Source: Rhodoferax sp. UBA5149
GTDB lineage: Bacteria > Pseudomonadota > Gammaproteobacteria > Burkholderiales > Burkholderiaceae_C
Assembly: GCF_002413825.1 (NCBI RefSeq)
Contig: NZ_DHXT01000224.1
Coordinates: 12,494-26,520 of the forward strand
Length of the DNA stretch: 14,027 bases
Direction of reading: 5' to 3'
The translations under genes were made by a program, and so were the position numbers. Numbering within the stretch: position 1 is the stretch's first letter; each line of letters opens with the position of its first letter. A model generated the notes under the pieces. That model was not told the DNA's origin, searched no databases, and saw only the letters and a list, made by a program, of their open reading frames with translations. Shown here in pieces: positions 7,208 to 13,302 of the stretch.

Positions 7208-8116
7208 TCAGAGCCGCCCGAGCAGCAAATACTCCATCAGCGCCTTTTGCACGTGCAGCCGGTTTTCGGCCTCGTCCCATACCACCGACTGCGGTCCGTC
7301 GATGACGTCGGCTTGCACCTCTTCACCCCGGTGCGCGGGCAGGCAGTGCATGAACAGCGCATCGGGCTTGGCGACGCGCATCATCTCGGCGTCGACACAC
7401 CAGTCGGCAAACGCCACCTTGCGGGCTTCGTTCTCGGCCTCGTAGCCCATGCTGGTCCAGACATCGGTCGTCACCAGATCGGCGCCGGAGCAGGCCTGCA
7501 TCGGGTCGTTGAACACCTGATAGCTCTCAGCCGAGCGGATGCCAGCGATGGACTGGTCCACTTCGTAGCCGCCGGGGGTGCTGACATGCACTTTGAAATC
7601 CAGAATTTCGCTGGCCTGCAGCCAGGTGTTGGCCATGTTGTTGCCGTCACCGACCCAGGCGACCGTCTTGCCCGCAATCGAGCCGCGATGTTCGATATAG
7701 GTAAAGATGTCCGCCAGGATCTGGCAGGGATGGAATTCGTTGGTCAGGCCGTTGATCACCGGCACGCGCGAATGCGCCGCAAAACTCTCGATTTTGGTTT
7801 GCTCGTAAGTGCGGATCATCACCAGATCAACCATGCGGCTGATCACCTTGGCGCTGTCTTCAATTGGTTCGGCGCGGCCCAGCTGGCTGTCGCCGGTGGT
7901 CAGGTGCACCACGCTGCCACCGAGCTGGTACATGCCGGCCTCGAAGCTCACCCGGGTGCGGGTGGAGGCCTTCTCAAAAATCATGGCCAGGGTTCGATCA
8001 AGCAGCGGCTGGTGCTTGTCGTAGGCCTTGAACTTCTTCTTGATCAGGGCTGCCCGTTCAAACAGGTAGGCGTAGTCGCTGGCGTCGAGGTCGCTGAATT
8101 GCAGGTAGTGTTTCAT
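7208..8116 (-). CDS. argF: Ornithine carbamoyltransferase
   Basis: Ornithine carbamoyltransferase joins carbamoyl phosphate and ornithine to give citrulline, the sixth step of arginine synthesis, in the cytoplasm. The 302 residues match the usual length. The carbamoyl-phosphate motif STRTR is at residues 51-55, HPCQ at 129-132 and the ornithine-binding HCLPAHRG starts at 257 with Cys258; all key residues are present. I start at the ATG at 8116 (MKHYLQF), the normal N-terminus of the family; the frame extends to a TTG at 8137, which adds seven residues with no support. It follows argD by 43 bases on the same strand, so the two are probably one transcription unit. argG, often nearby in related genomes, is not in this window. 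The ribosome binding site is poor, consistent with expression from the argD message. Confidence 0.97.
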   Translation of the reverse strand: MKHYLQFSDLDASDYAYLFERAALIKKKFKAYDKHQPLLDRTLAMIFEKASTRTRVSFEAGMYQLGGSVVHLTTGDSQLGRAEPIEDSAKVISRMVDLVMIRTYEQTKIESFAAHSRVPVINGLTNEFHPCQILADIFTYIEHRGSIAGKTVAWVGDGNNMANTWLQASEILDFKVHVSTPGGYEVDQSIAGIRSAESYQVFNDPMQACSGADLVTTDVWTSMGYEAENEARKVAFADWCVDAEMMRVAKPDALFMHCLPAHRGEEVQADVIDGPQSVVWDEAENRLHVQKALMEYLLLGRL

Positions 8117-8159
8117 TGACGGGTACTCGGATGGCAAAGTGAGAATCAGTTGGCGCCTA

Positions 8160-9404
8160 TCAGGCAGCAGCAGACAGGAGCTGTTTGATGAGCGGACACA
8201 GGATGCTGACCACCTCGTCCGCTTCCGTCGTGGTCATTATCAGTGGCGGCACCAGCCGGATGACGGTATCGGCGGTGACACTGATCAGCAGACCGTTGGC
8301 GGCACATTGCCCCACCAGCGCCGAACAGGGTTTGGCCAGCTCAACACCGATCATCAGGCCCTGGCCGCGAATCTCCTTGACGCCGTGTGTCGCCAGTTCG
8401 GCGGACAGCGCCTGGGCCAGGGCGGCAGCCAGGTGCGCGCCCACCTTCGCCGCGTTGTCCAGCAAACCATCTTCTTCCATGATGCGAATGGTCTCGATCC
8501 CGGCCCGCATCGCCAACGGGTTGCCACCAAAGGTGGAGCCGTGGTTGCCGGGCTGGAAAATATTGGCCGCCTTGGGGCCTGCCACCACCGCGCCAATTGG
8601 CACGCCCGAGCCCAAGCCCTTGGCCAGTGGCATGACATCGGCCTTGATGCCGGCCCATTGATGGGCAAACCATTTTCCGGTGCGGCCCATGCCGCTTTGC
8701 ACCTCGTCAATCATCAGCAGCCAGTCGCGCTCATCGCACAGTTGGCGCACCTCTTTGAGGTAGTCCATGTGCATGGGGTTGATGCCGCCTTCACCCTGAA
8801 TGGCTTCAAAAAACACCGCCACCACATTCGGGTTGTTGGCGGTCGCCTGTTTCAAACTCTCGATGTTGTTGAGCGGCACCCGGATGAAGCCTTCCACCAG
8901 GGGTCCAAATCCGGCCTGAATTTTCGGATTGCCGGTGGCGCTCAGGGTGGCGATGGAGCGGCCATGAAAGGCCTTTTCATAGACCACGATCTCGGGCCGC
9001 TCAATGCCCTTGTCATGGCCAAATTTGCGTGCCAGTTTCAAGGCGGCTTCGTTGGCTTCCAGGCCGGTGGAGCAGAAAAAGACATTGGTCATGCCCGACA
9101 GCTCGACCAGCTTTTTCGCCAGTACCTCCTGATTCGGCACATGGTAGTAATTGGAGCTGTGGATGATTTTGGCAATCTGGTCCTGCAGCGCCGGCACCAG
9201 CTTGGGGTGGTTGTGCCCGAGGGTGTTGACGGCAATGCCACCGAGTGCGTCCAGATACGATTTACCGTTGACATCCCATACGCGGCAACCCTGGCCGTGC
9301 GACAGGGCGATTGGCACGCGACTATAGGTGTTCATCACGTGGGGCGATTGAGCCTCAATGAAGGGTGTGGCAACAACTTTTGTCACGGGCAGTGCGGCGT
9401 TCAT
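8160..9404 (-). CDS. argD: Acetylornithine aminotransferase
   Basis: A class III PLP-dependent aminotransferase of 414 residues. ArgD moves an amino group from glutamate to N-acetylglutamate semialdehyde to give N-acetylornithine, and may also serve lysine synthesis as succinyldiaminopimelate transaminase. The phosphate-binding segment STGLEANEAALKLARK (residues ~112-127), the cofactor aspartate in LMIDEVQSGMGRTGKW, and the Schiff-base lysine Lys262 in LAKGLGSGVPIG are intact, followed by HGSTFGGNPLA. The ATG at 9404 has CTGGAG nine to ten bases upstream. It makes the protein about 20 residues longer than typical ArgD; a start at MNTYSRVP (residue 24) would give the standard length but lacks that ribosome binding site. 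It heads a pair with argF. A terminator-like hairpin faces the gene 94 bases upstream. Confidence 0.96.
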   Translation of the reverse strand: MNAALPVTKVVATPFIEAQSPHVMNTYSRVPIALSHGQGCRVWDVNGKSYLDALGGIAVNTLGHNHPKLVPALQDQIAKIIHSSNYYHVPNQEVLAKKLVELSGMTNVFFCSTGLEANEAALKLARKFGHDKGIERPEIVVYEKAFHGRSIATLSATGNPKIQAGFGPLVEGFIRVPLNNIESLKQATANNPNVVAVFFEAIQGEGGINPMHMDYLKEVRQLCDERDWLLMIDEVQSGMGRTGKWFAHQWAGIKADVMPLAKGLGSGVPIGAVVAGPKAANIFQPGNHGSTFGGNPLAMRAGIETIRIMEEDGLLDNAAKVGAHLAAALAQALSAELATHGVKEIRGQGLMIGVELAKPCSALVGQCAANGLLISVTADTVIRLVPPLIMTTTEADEVVSILCPLIKQLLSAAA

Positions 9405-9420
9405 GATTTCAAACTCCAGG

Positions 9421-9450
9421 ATTAGTCAGTTGGGAACAGCGCGTGCTCAA
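9421..9450 (-). promoter_or_regulatory. Weak candidate promoter for argD-argF
   Basis: On the minus strand, TTGAGC (9450-9445), 18 bases and ACTAAT (9426-9421) match the sigma-70 boxes at four of six positions each. Transcription would begin near 9414, very close to the argD ribosome binding site, so the fit is uncomfortable. If real, this promoter lies downstream of the hairpin at 9498-9519, and argD would escape any termination there. Confidence 0.3.
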
Positions 9451-9484
9451 GCATTGGCCTAGCTTGCGGTCCATCCCTCAAGGT

Positions 9485-9519
9485 CTAAAAAATAAGGCGG
9501 CCCAACGAAAGTTGGGCCG
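9485..9519 (-). terminator. Rho-independent terminator-like hairpin facing argD (attenuator or small-RNA end)
   Basis: CGGCCCAAC (9498-9506) and GTTGGGCCG (9511-9519) form a perfect 9-base stem. Read on the minus strand the loop is TTTC and the hairpin is followed by a T-rich run, TTATTTTTTAG (about 9495-9485), the hallmark of an intrinsic terminator in that direction; the plus side has no comparable T-run. It lies 94 bases before the argD start, and no minus-strand gene precedes it inside the window before rpsT, which has its own terminator. It therefore ends either an unannotated transcript or the argD leader itself. Confidence 0.65.
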
Positions 9520-9537
9520 TTGAAGTGTGATTTTAGG

Positions 9538-9584
9538 CGCATCACCCCAGCTGGTTTTTGACAATTTAACATCACTGTGATGCG
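9538..9584. repeat. Inverted repeat between argD and the DUF3579 gene
   Basis: CGCATCAC (9538-9545) is repeated inverted as GTGATGCG (9577-9584), and the second arm is part of a tight palindrome, CATCACTGTGATG (9570-9582). Outer GGCGC (9536-9540) also matches GCGCC (9588-9592). A TTGACA hexamer at 9558-9563 lies within. The arms could fold in RNA or serve as binding half-sites. The function is unknown. Confidence 0.5.
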
Positions 9585-9600
9585 TTAGCGCCTCCAGCCT

Positions 9601-9625
9601 ATGTCTTCTATAAGATATAAGACAT
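9601..9625. promoter_or_regulatory. Palindromic operator-like site upstream of the DUF3579 gene
   Basis: ATGTCTT (9601-9607) and AAGACAT (9619-9625) form a 7-base inverted repeat with an 11-base AT-rich centre. Inside it TATAAGA occurs twice in tandem (9609-9615 and 9616-9622). The site lies 58 bases before the DUF3579 ATG and on the opposite side from argD. The length and symmetry suit a dimeric repressor. Which protein binds cannot be read from the window. Confidence 0.5.
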
Positions 9626-9683
9626 GATAGAATTATGGTGCACCGCAACATTCCGACGAAACACCTTGTCTGACATCTGATCG

Positions 9684-9995
9684 ATGGTTTCCAACTCTGC
9701 GAAAAAAATATTTATTCTGGGTGTCACCCCGAGTGGGCGGACCTTTCGCCCCAGCGACTGGGCTGAGCGCCTGGCGGGCGTCATGAGCCCGTTTCGTCCT
9801 GGCGGTCCGCATCCCGGCAGCCATCTGCGGTATTCACCCTGGTGCATTCCCACCACCGTCAACGGTGTGCGATGCGTGATCGTTCATCGCGATTTGCGCG
9901 ACTACGATGTCATGGCATGGGATTTCTGCATGAACTTTGCCAAAGACAACGAGCTGCAAGTCTCGCAAGGTGCGCCAGCGCCCAAGACACTCTGA
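9684..9995 (+). CDS. DUF3579 domain-containing protein
   Basis: A 103-residue protein of the DUF3579 family. Recognisable features are an early beta strand FILGVTPSG, then FRPSDWAERLAGVMSPF (about residues 21-37), a central YSPWCIPTTVNGVRCVIVHRDL and an acidic-helical end MAWDFCMNFAKDNELQV. No function is established that I know of. It has no signal peptide or membrane helix, so it is cytoplasmic. I use the ATG at 9684, the first in frame that gives the family N-terminus, although no good ribosome binding site precedes it. It diverges from argD, with a palindromic site between, and a bidirectional terminator separates its end from rpsT. The neighbours argD and rpsT hint at a constant housekeeping position. 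Confidence 0.85.
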   Translation: MVSNSAKKIFILGVTPSGRTFRPSDWAERLAGVMSPFRPGGPHPGSHLRYSPWCIPTTVNGVRCVIVHRDLRDYDVMAWDFCMNFAKDNELQVSQGAPAPKTL

Positions 9996-10017
9996 GTACG
10001 CGTCACGGGCAGGCAAC

Positions 10018-10044
10018 AAAAAAGCCGTCTTTCGACGGCTTTTT
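10018..10044. terminator. Bidirectional intrinsic terminator between DUF3579 and rpsT
   Basis: An A-run (10018-10023), GCCGTC (10024-10029), a TTTC loop, GACGGC (10034-10039) and a T-run (10040-10044) make a compact hairpin flanked by A and T tracts. It works in both directions, ending the DUF3579 message on the plus strand and the rpsT message on the minus strand. Confidence 0.88.
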
Positions 10045-10083
10045 ATGCTTTGCTGACAGCGCACCCGTTACAAACGGCGCTTA

Positions 10084-10127
10084 ACTCAACGAATTGAGTC
10101 AGGCGTGCGATTTGCCTGAAATCAGGC
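10084..10127. repeat. Two small hairpins in the rpsT 3' region
   Basis: ACTCAA-CGAA-TTGAGT (10084-10099) and GCCTG-AAAT-CAGGC (10114-10127) are perfect short stems between the rpsT stop and the bidirectional terminator. Neither has a T-run. In the rpsT transcript they would sit upstream of the terminator, perhaps slowing 3' decay; this role is inference. Confidence 0.4.
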
Positions 10128-10136
10128 GGCTTGAAG

Positions 10137-10439
10137 TTAGGCTGCTTTCGCGGCCAGGGCTTTCACCTTGGTCGACAGACGGCTCTTGTCGCGAGCGGCC
10201 TTGTTTTTGTGAAAGATGCCTTTGTCAGCCACGGTGTCCACCACGGCCTGCATCTTGCCAAACAACTCAGTGGCTTTGGCTTTATCGCCAGCGATAACCG
10301 CTTTTTCCACGTTCTTCACCGCCGTGCGGTATTGGGAACGCAGCGAGGTGTTTGCAGCGTTGATTTTGACGTCTTGACGGACGCGTTTACGGCCCGACGC
10401 CAGGCGTGGGTTCTTTTTCTTGGGTTTGGTAGATGCCAT
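10137..10439 (-). CDS. rpsT: 30S ribosomal protein S20
   Basis: Ribosomal protein S20, 100 residues, binds 16S rRNA early in assembly of the small subunit. The N-terminus MASTKPKKKNPRLASGRKR, the very basic composition and the long helical layout with FHKNKAARDKSRL near residues 76-88 are diagnostic. The ATG at 10439 has AAGGAAC about nine bases upstream. A -10 element TAGAAT lies at 10490-10485 on the minus strand, giving a leader of about 40 bases; in E. coli S20 represses its own translation, and this leader could do the same, though I see no proof. It is divergent from murJ and ends at a shared terminator with the DUF3579 gene. Confidence 0.98.
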   Translation of the reverse strand: MASTKPKKKNPRLASGRKRVRQDVKINAANTSLRSQYRTAVKNVEKAVIAGDKAKATELFGKMQAVVDTVADKGIFHKNKAARDKSRLSTKVKALAAKAA

Positions 10440-10484
10440 ATAAATAGTTCCTTGGGTCTGTGGATGTTGTCAGCAAAGCTTTCG

Positions 10485-10490
10485 ATTCTA
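10485..10490 (-). promoter_or_regulatory. Candidate -10 element of rpsT
   Basis: TAGAAT read on the minus strand matches TATAAT at five of six positions, in the rpsT-murJ divergent gap and about 45 bases before the rpsT ATG. The -35 region is poor (a GAC core only), as in many promoters of this lineage. Confidence 0.5.
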
Positions 10491-10542
10491 CCAGCTATGC
10501 ACCGGCGGTCGGCGTGCGCCTGTGGCGTGGGCCGGACGCGGC

Positions 10543-10558
10543 TACACTTCGCGTCGTG
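10543..10558 (+). promoter_or_regulatory. Candidate -10 box of a leaderless murJ message
   Basis: TACACT at 10543-10548 matches a -10 at four of six positions and ends only seven bases before the murJ GTG (10556). Transcription would begin at or next to the start codon, and no Shine-Dalgarno sequence is present. The start codon itself is fixed by residue numbering (see murJ). Confidence 0.45.
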
Positions 10559-12121
10559 AGTCTTTTCAAATCCGCCTCTGTTATCTCCCTGCTGACCCTC
10601 GTATCACGTATCACCGGTCTGGTGCGCGAACTCCTGATTGCGTCGACTTTTGGCGCCAGTGCCTTGACCGATGCGTTCAACGTCGCGTTTCGCATTCCCA
10701 ATTTGTTTCGCCGTTTTTTTGCCGAAGGCGCTTTCAGCCAGGCGTTTGTGCCCGTGCTGGCCGCCTCCAAAGCCCAGCGCGGCGAAGCCGCCACCAAGGT
10801 GTTGATCGACCGGGCGGCCACGGTGCTGGCCTGGGCCTTGCTGGGCATCAGCATCATCGGCGTGCTGGGGTCGCCTGCCTTGGTGTGGGCCATGGCGAGT
10901 GGCTTGCAGCAGAACCCGCATGGCTTCGAAGTGTCTGTTGTCATGACGCGCTGGATGTTTCCTTACATCGCCTTCATGTCGCTGGTGGCGCTGGCGGCCG
11001 GCGTCCTCAATACCTGGAGGCACTTCGCGGTGCCTGCCGCCACGCCGGTACTTTTGAACCTGTGCATGATTGCCGCGGCTTGGGTTGGAGCGCCGTGGTT
11101 CAAGGTTTTGGGCCTGGAGCCGATTTACGCTTTGGCCGGTGGCGTGTTGCTGGGTGGCGTACTGCAGTTGGGCGTGCAAATGATGGCCCTTCGAAAGCTG
11201 GGGCTCAATCCGCACATTGGCCTGCGTTGGAGCGAGCTACGCACCGCTTGGGCCGACCCCGACACCAAAAGCATTCTGAAATTGATGGGGCCCGCCCTGT
11301 TGGGTGTGAGCGTGGCGCATATTTCGATGTTGATCAACACGCAAATTGCCTCGCATCTGGCACCCGGCAGTGTCAGCTGGATTACCTACGCCGACCGGTT
11401 GATGGAGTTCCCCACCGCGATGCTCGGGGTCGCCATGGGGGTGGTTCTGATGCCCCAACTCGCGCTGGCGCGCGCGGCCGGCAATGCGGAGAAATATTCC
11501 GCCATGCTGGACTGGGGTTTGCGGCTGGTGGTGCTGCTGGCCGTGCCCTGCGCGGTGGCGCTGATCGCCTTTGCCAAGCCGCTGGTGGCGGTTCTCTACC
11601 ACTACGGTGCGATCACCGAATTTGACGTGCAGCAAATCACCCATGCCCTGATGGGCTGGGGAGTGGGCTTGATCGGAATTGTGGCGATCAAGGTGCTGGC
11701 GCCAGGTTACTACGCCAGTCAGGACACGAAAACACCGGTTCGCATTGCCATCATTGTGCTGGTGATCACGCAGTTGCTCAATATCGCTTTGGTGCCTATA
11801 TTTGCGCATGCCGCGCTGACGCTGTCGATCGGCATTGGCGCCATGATCAATGCGGTCTGGCTGCTTAGCGGTCTGCTCTGGCGCGGCAGTTACAAGCCTG
11901 AAGCGGGGTGGCGTATTTTTGTGTTGCAAGTGATAGCGGCGAGCGCCCTGCTGCTGATTTTCCTGATGTGGGCCAACGGCGCCTTTGACTGGACCCAGAT
12001 GCGCAGCGAGAGTATCAAGAGAATTTCGCTCCTGGCCCTTATCCTTGTGGCGTCAGCAGCTATTTATTTCGTAGCGCTGTGGGCGGCGGGCCTGAAACTT
12101 CGGCAGTTCCTGCGACGTTGA
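10556..12121 (+). CDS. murJ: Lipid II flippase MurJ
   Basis: MurJ (MviN) moves lipid II across the inner membrane for peptidoglycan synthesis. The 521 residues and about 14 hydrophobic helices fit the MOP-superfamily flippase. The start is the GTG at 10556: with it, the essential E. coli residues Arg18, Arg24, Asp39 and Arg52 fall at exactly the same numbers here, in SRITGLVRELL, LTDAFNVAFRIPNLFRRFFAEGAF. The equivalent of Arg270 is Arg281 in TYADRLMEFP. The frame is open back to 10460, but the added 32 residues are not conserved-looking and would overlap the rpsT promoter. It is divergent from rpsT and is followed after 38 bases by the SirB1-family gene, with which it may be co-transcribed. 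Confidence 0.96.
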   Translation: MSLFKSASVISLLTLVSRITGLVRELLIASTFGASALTDAFNVAFRIPNLFRRFFAEGAFSQAFVPVLAASKAQRGEAATKVLIDRAATVLAWALLGISIIGVLGSPALVWAMASGLQQNPHGFEVSVVMTRWMFPYIAFMSLVALAAGVLNTWRHFAVPAATPVLLNLCMIAAAWVGAPWFKVLGLEPIYALAGGVLLGGVLQLGVQMMALRKLGLNPHIGLRWSELRTAWADPDTKSILKLMGPALLGVSVAHISMLINTQIASHLAPGSVSWITYADRLMEFPTAMLGVAMGVVLMPQLALARAAGNAEKYSAMLDWGLRLVVLLAVPCAVALIAFAKPLVAVLYHYGAITEFDVQQITHALMGWGVGLIGIVAIKVLAPGYYASQDTKTPVRIAIIVLVITQLLNIALVPIFAHAALTLSIGIGAMINAVWLLSGLLWRGSYKPEAGWRIFVLQVIAASALLLIFLMWANGAFDWTQMRSESIKRISLLALILVASAAIYFVALWAAGLKLRQFLRR

Positions 12122-12159
12122 GTCGGGCGTGCCAGAATCTGTAAGGGAAGGTAGTTTGT

Positions 12160-13011
12160 ATGAATCTGACATTGACAGTGCCCACCCCGCTGGCGTACTT
12201 CGCCATCCTGGTGCAAAGTGATACAGACTTCCCGCTGCTGGAGGCTGCTGTCAGCCTGGCGCAAGATGAATACCCTGATTTGGATGTTCAGCAGGTTCTG
12301 GGGGAAGTCGATCAATTGCTCGCCAGATTGCGGCGCCGCATTCCGGCCGATGCCGGACCTCTGCAGAAGCTGCGCGCCGTGAACCAGTTTTTCTTTCGCG
12401 ATCTGAGCTTTGCGGGCAACGTCAACCACTATTACGATCCCGACAACAGCTATGTGAGTGTTGTTTTGCATACCCGCCGCGCCATCCCCATTTCCTTGGC
12501 GGTGCTGTGGCTGGAATTGGCGCAGGGTCTGGGCCTGGCGGCGCGGGGCGTCGGCTTTCCGGGTCACTTCATGCTGAAAGTCAATTTACCCGAGGGGCAG
12601 GTCGTCATTGATCCGCTGGACGGGCAGTCGCTGAGCCGCGAAGATCTGGCAGAGCGCCTGGAACCATTCCGGCGCCGCAGTGGTTTGGTGGATGAATTTG
12701 AGGTGCCCTTGGGGCTTTATCTGCAGGTGGCACCGCCGCGAGACATCATTGCGCGGATGTTGCGCAACCTGAAGGAAATCCATACCAGCCAGGAAGACTG
12801 GTCGCGATTGATCGCGGTGCAAGACCGGCTGATCGTGCTGCTGCCGCAAGCCTGGGCCGAGTACCGGGATCGGGGTCTGGCACTGGCTGAAATGGGAAAT
12901 TCCGGGCGCGCGCTGCAAGACCTGGAAACCTATCTTGTGCATGCCGAAGAAAGCATCGACTTGGACGCCATCGCCAAGCGGGTGGCTGAATTGAGACGGG
13001 CCAACAGTTGA
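12160..13011 (+). CDS. SirB1 family protein (transglutaminase-like fold plus TPR)
   Basis: A 283-residue cytoplasmic protein of the SirB1 family. The N-terminal two thirds is a transglutaminase-like domain: LQKLRAVNQFFFRDLSFAGN, NSYVSVVLHTRRAIPISLAV, GVGFPGHFMLK and VVIDPLDG. The histidine and aspartate of a transglutaminase triad are at GH-F and ID-P, but the nucleophile position has serine (IPISLA) rather than cysteine, as is usual in this family, so classical protease or transglutaminase activity is doubtful. Residues from about 205 to 270 form a TPR-like helical region (MLRNLKEIHTSQEDWSRLIAV, then AWAEYRDRGLALAEMGNSGRALQDLE). The ATG at 12160 has AAGGGAAGG nine bases upstream. The role is unknown; the name comes from a Salmonella locus that affects invasion genes. 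Confidence 0.92.
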   Translation: MNLTLTVPTPLAYFAILVQSDTDFPLLEAAVSLAQDEYPDLDVQQVLGEVDQLLARLRRRIPADAGPLQKLRAVNQFFFRDLSFAGNVNHYYDPDNSYVSVVLHTRRAIPISLAVLWLELAQGLGLAARGVGFPGHFMLKVNLPEGQVVIDPLDGQSLSREDLAERLEPFRRRSGLVDEFEVPLGLYLQVAPPRDIIARMLRNLKEIHTSQEDWSRLIAVQDRLIVLLPQAWAEYRDRGLALAEMGNSGRALQDLETYLVHAEESIDLDAIAKRVAELRRANS

Positions 13012-13017
13012 TGTTTC

Positions 13018-13070
13018 AGCGTGCAAGTAATTTTGACTTGCGCCGCCGTCGTTGGTTAGATTAGCACGCT
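13018..13070. repeat. Nested inverted repeats after the sirB1-like gene
   Basis: AGCGTGC (13018-13024) pairs with GCACGCT (13064-13070), and within it GCAAGT (13023-13028) pairs with ACTTGC (13036-13041) around a 7-base loop. The right outer arm overlaps the stop codon of the truncated hydrolase. The only T-rich piece is the inner loop, so it is not a standard terminator. It may fold at the 3' end of the sirB1-like message, or mark a rearrangement point. Confidence 0.45.
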
Positions 13071-13209
13071 AGTTTGGAAACATAATGTCGCCCCAGCTTT
13101 CGATCGGCGCGTTCTGCGCGGCGGCATAGACCTGCAGGTCGCGCTCCGTGAAATAGGGTCGATGGCGGAAGGACTCTTGCGCATCGATCAGGATCAGACA
13201 GGTTTTCAT
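13069..13209 (-). pseudogene. Truncated isochorismatase-family cysteine hydrolase (N-terminal remnant)
   Basis: A 46-codon reading frame begins at the ATG at 13209 with an excellent ribosome binding site (AAAGGAG, eight bases upstream) and ends at TAG 13071-13069. The protein starts MKTCLILIDAQESFRHRP, the N-terminus of isochorismatase/nicotinamidase-like hydrolases, with the catalytic Asp9 of the D-K-C triad. Family members have about 180-200 residues; this one stops after QNAPIESWGDIMFPN, so the lysine and cysteine of the triad and the whole core are lost. Only 57 bases separate its stop from the sirB1-like gene, so the missing part is deleted rather than frame-shifted. It is on the same strand as the MFS transporter, 93 bases downstream. 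The enzyme cannot be active; whether the peptide is still made is unknown. Confidence 0.75.
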
Positions 13210-13214
13210 GGGTG

Positions 13215-13236
13215 AGACTCCTTTGTAACAGAGTCT
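13215..13236. repeat. Inverted repeat around the ribosome binding site of the hydrolase remnant
   Basis: AGACTC (13215-13220) and GAGTCT (13231-13236) pair across ten bases. On the minus strand the AAAGGAG ribosome binding site lies partly in the loop and stem, so folding could mask it. Nothing else distinctive is seen between the remnant and the MFS gene. Confidence 0.35.
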
Positions 13237-13302
13237 TCATCATGCCGGTCAATCGGGCAACATTCCACCCGAGGGCGGACCGGATTCGATCAAATCAGGA
13301 CA

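Noticed and set aside
6965..8119. A 384-codon plus-strand frame opposite argF and overlapping the small TPR-like gene
   Set aside because: It is antisense to the fully intact argF and has no recognisable domain.
8139..9425. A 428-codon open frame on the plus strand opposite argD
   Set aside because: It mirrors argD, which has all cofactor residues. Long antisense frames are common in GC-rich genes; the product is His/Gln-rich low-complexity-like sequence with no family motif.
10460..10555. Longer murJ start upstream of the GTG at 10556
   Set aside because: With the 10556 start the essential residues carry exactly the E. coli numbers; the extension crosses the rpsT promoter.
13061..13252. 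A 63-codon minus-strand frame overlapping the hydrolase remnant
   Set aside because: It is in a different frame from the recognisable isochorismatase N-terminus, which has the ribosome binding site; this frame is a shadow.
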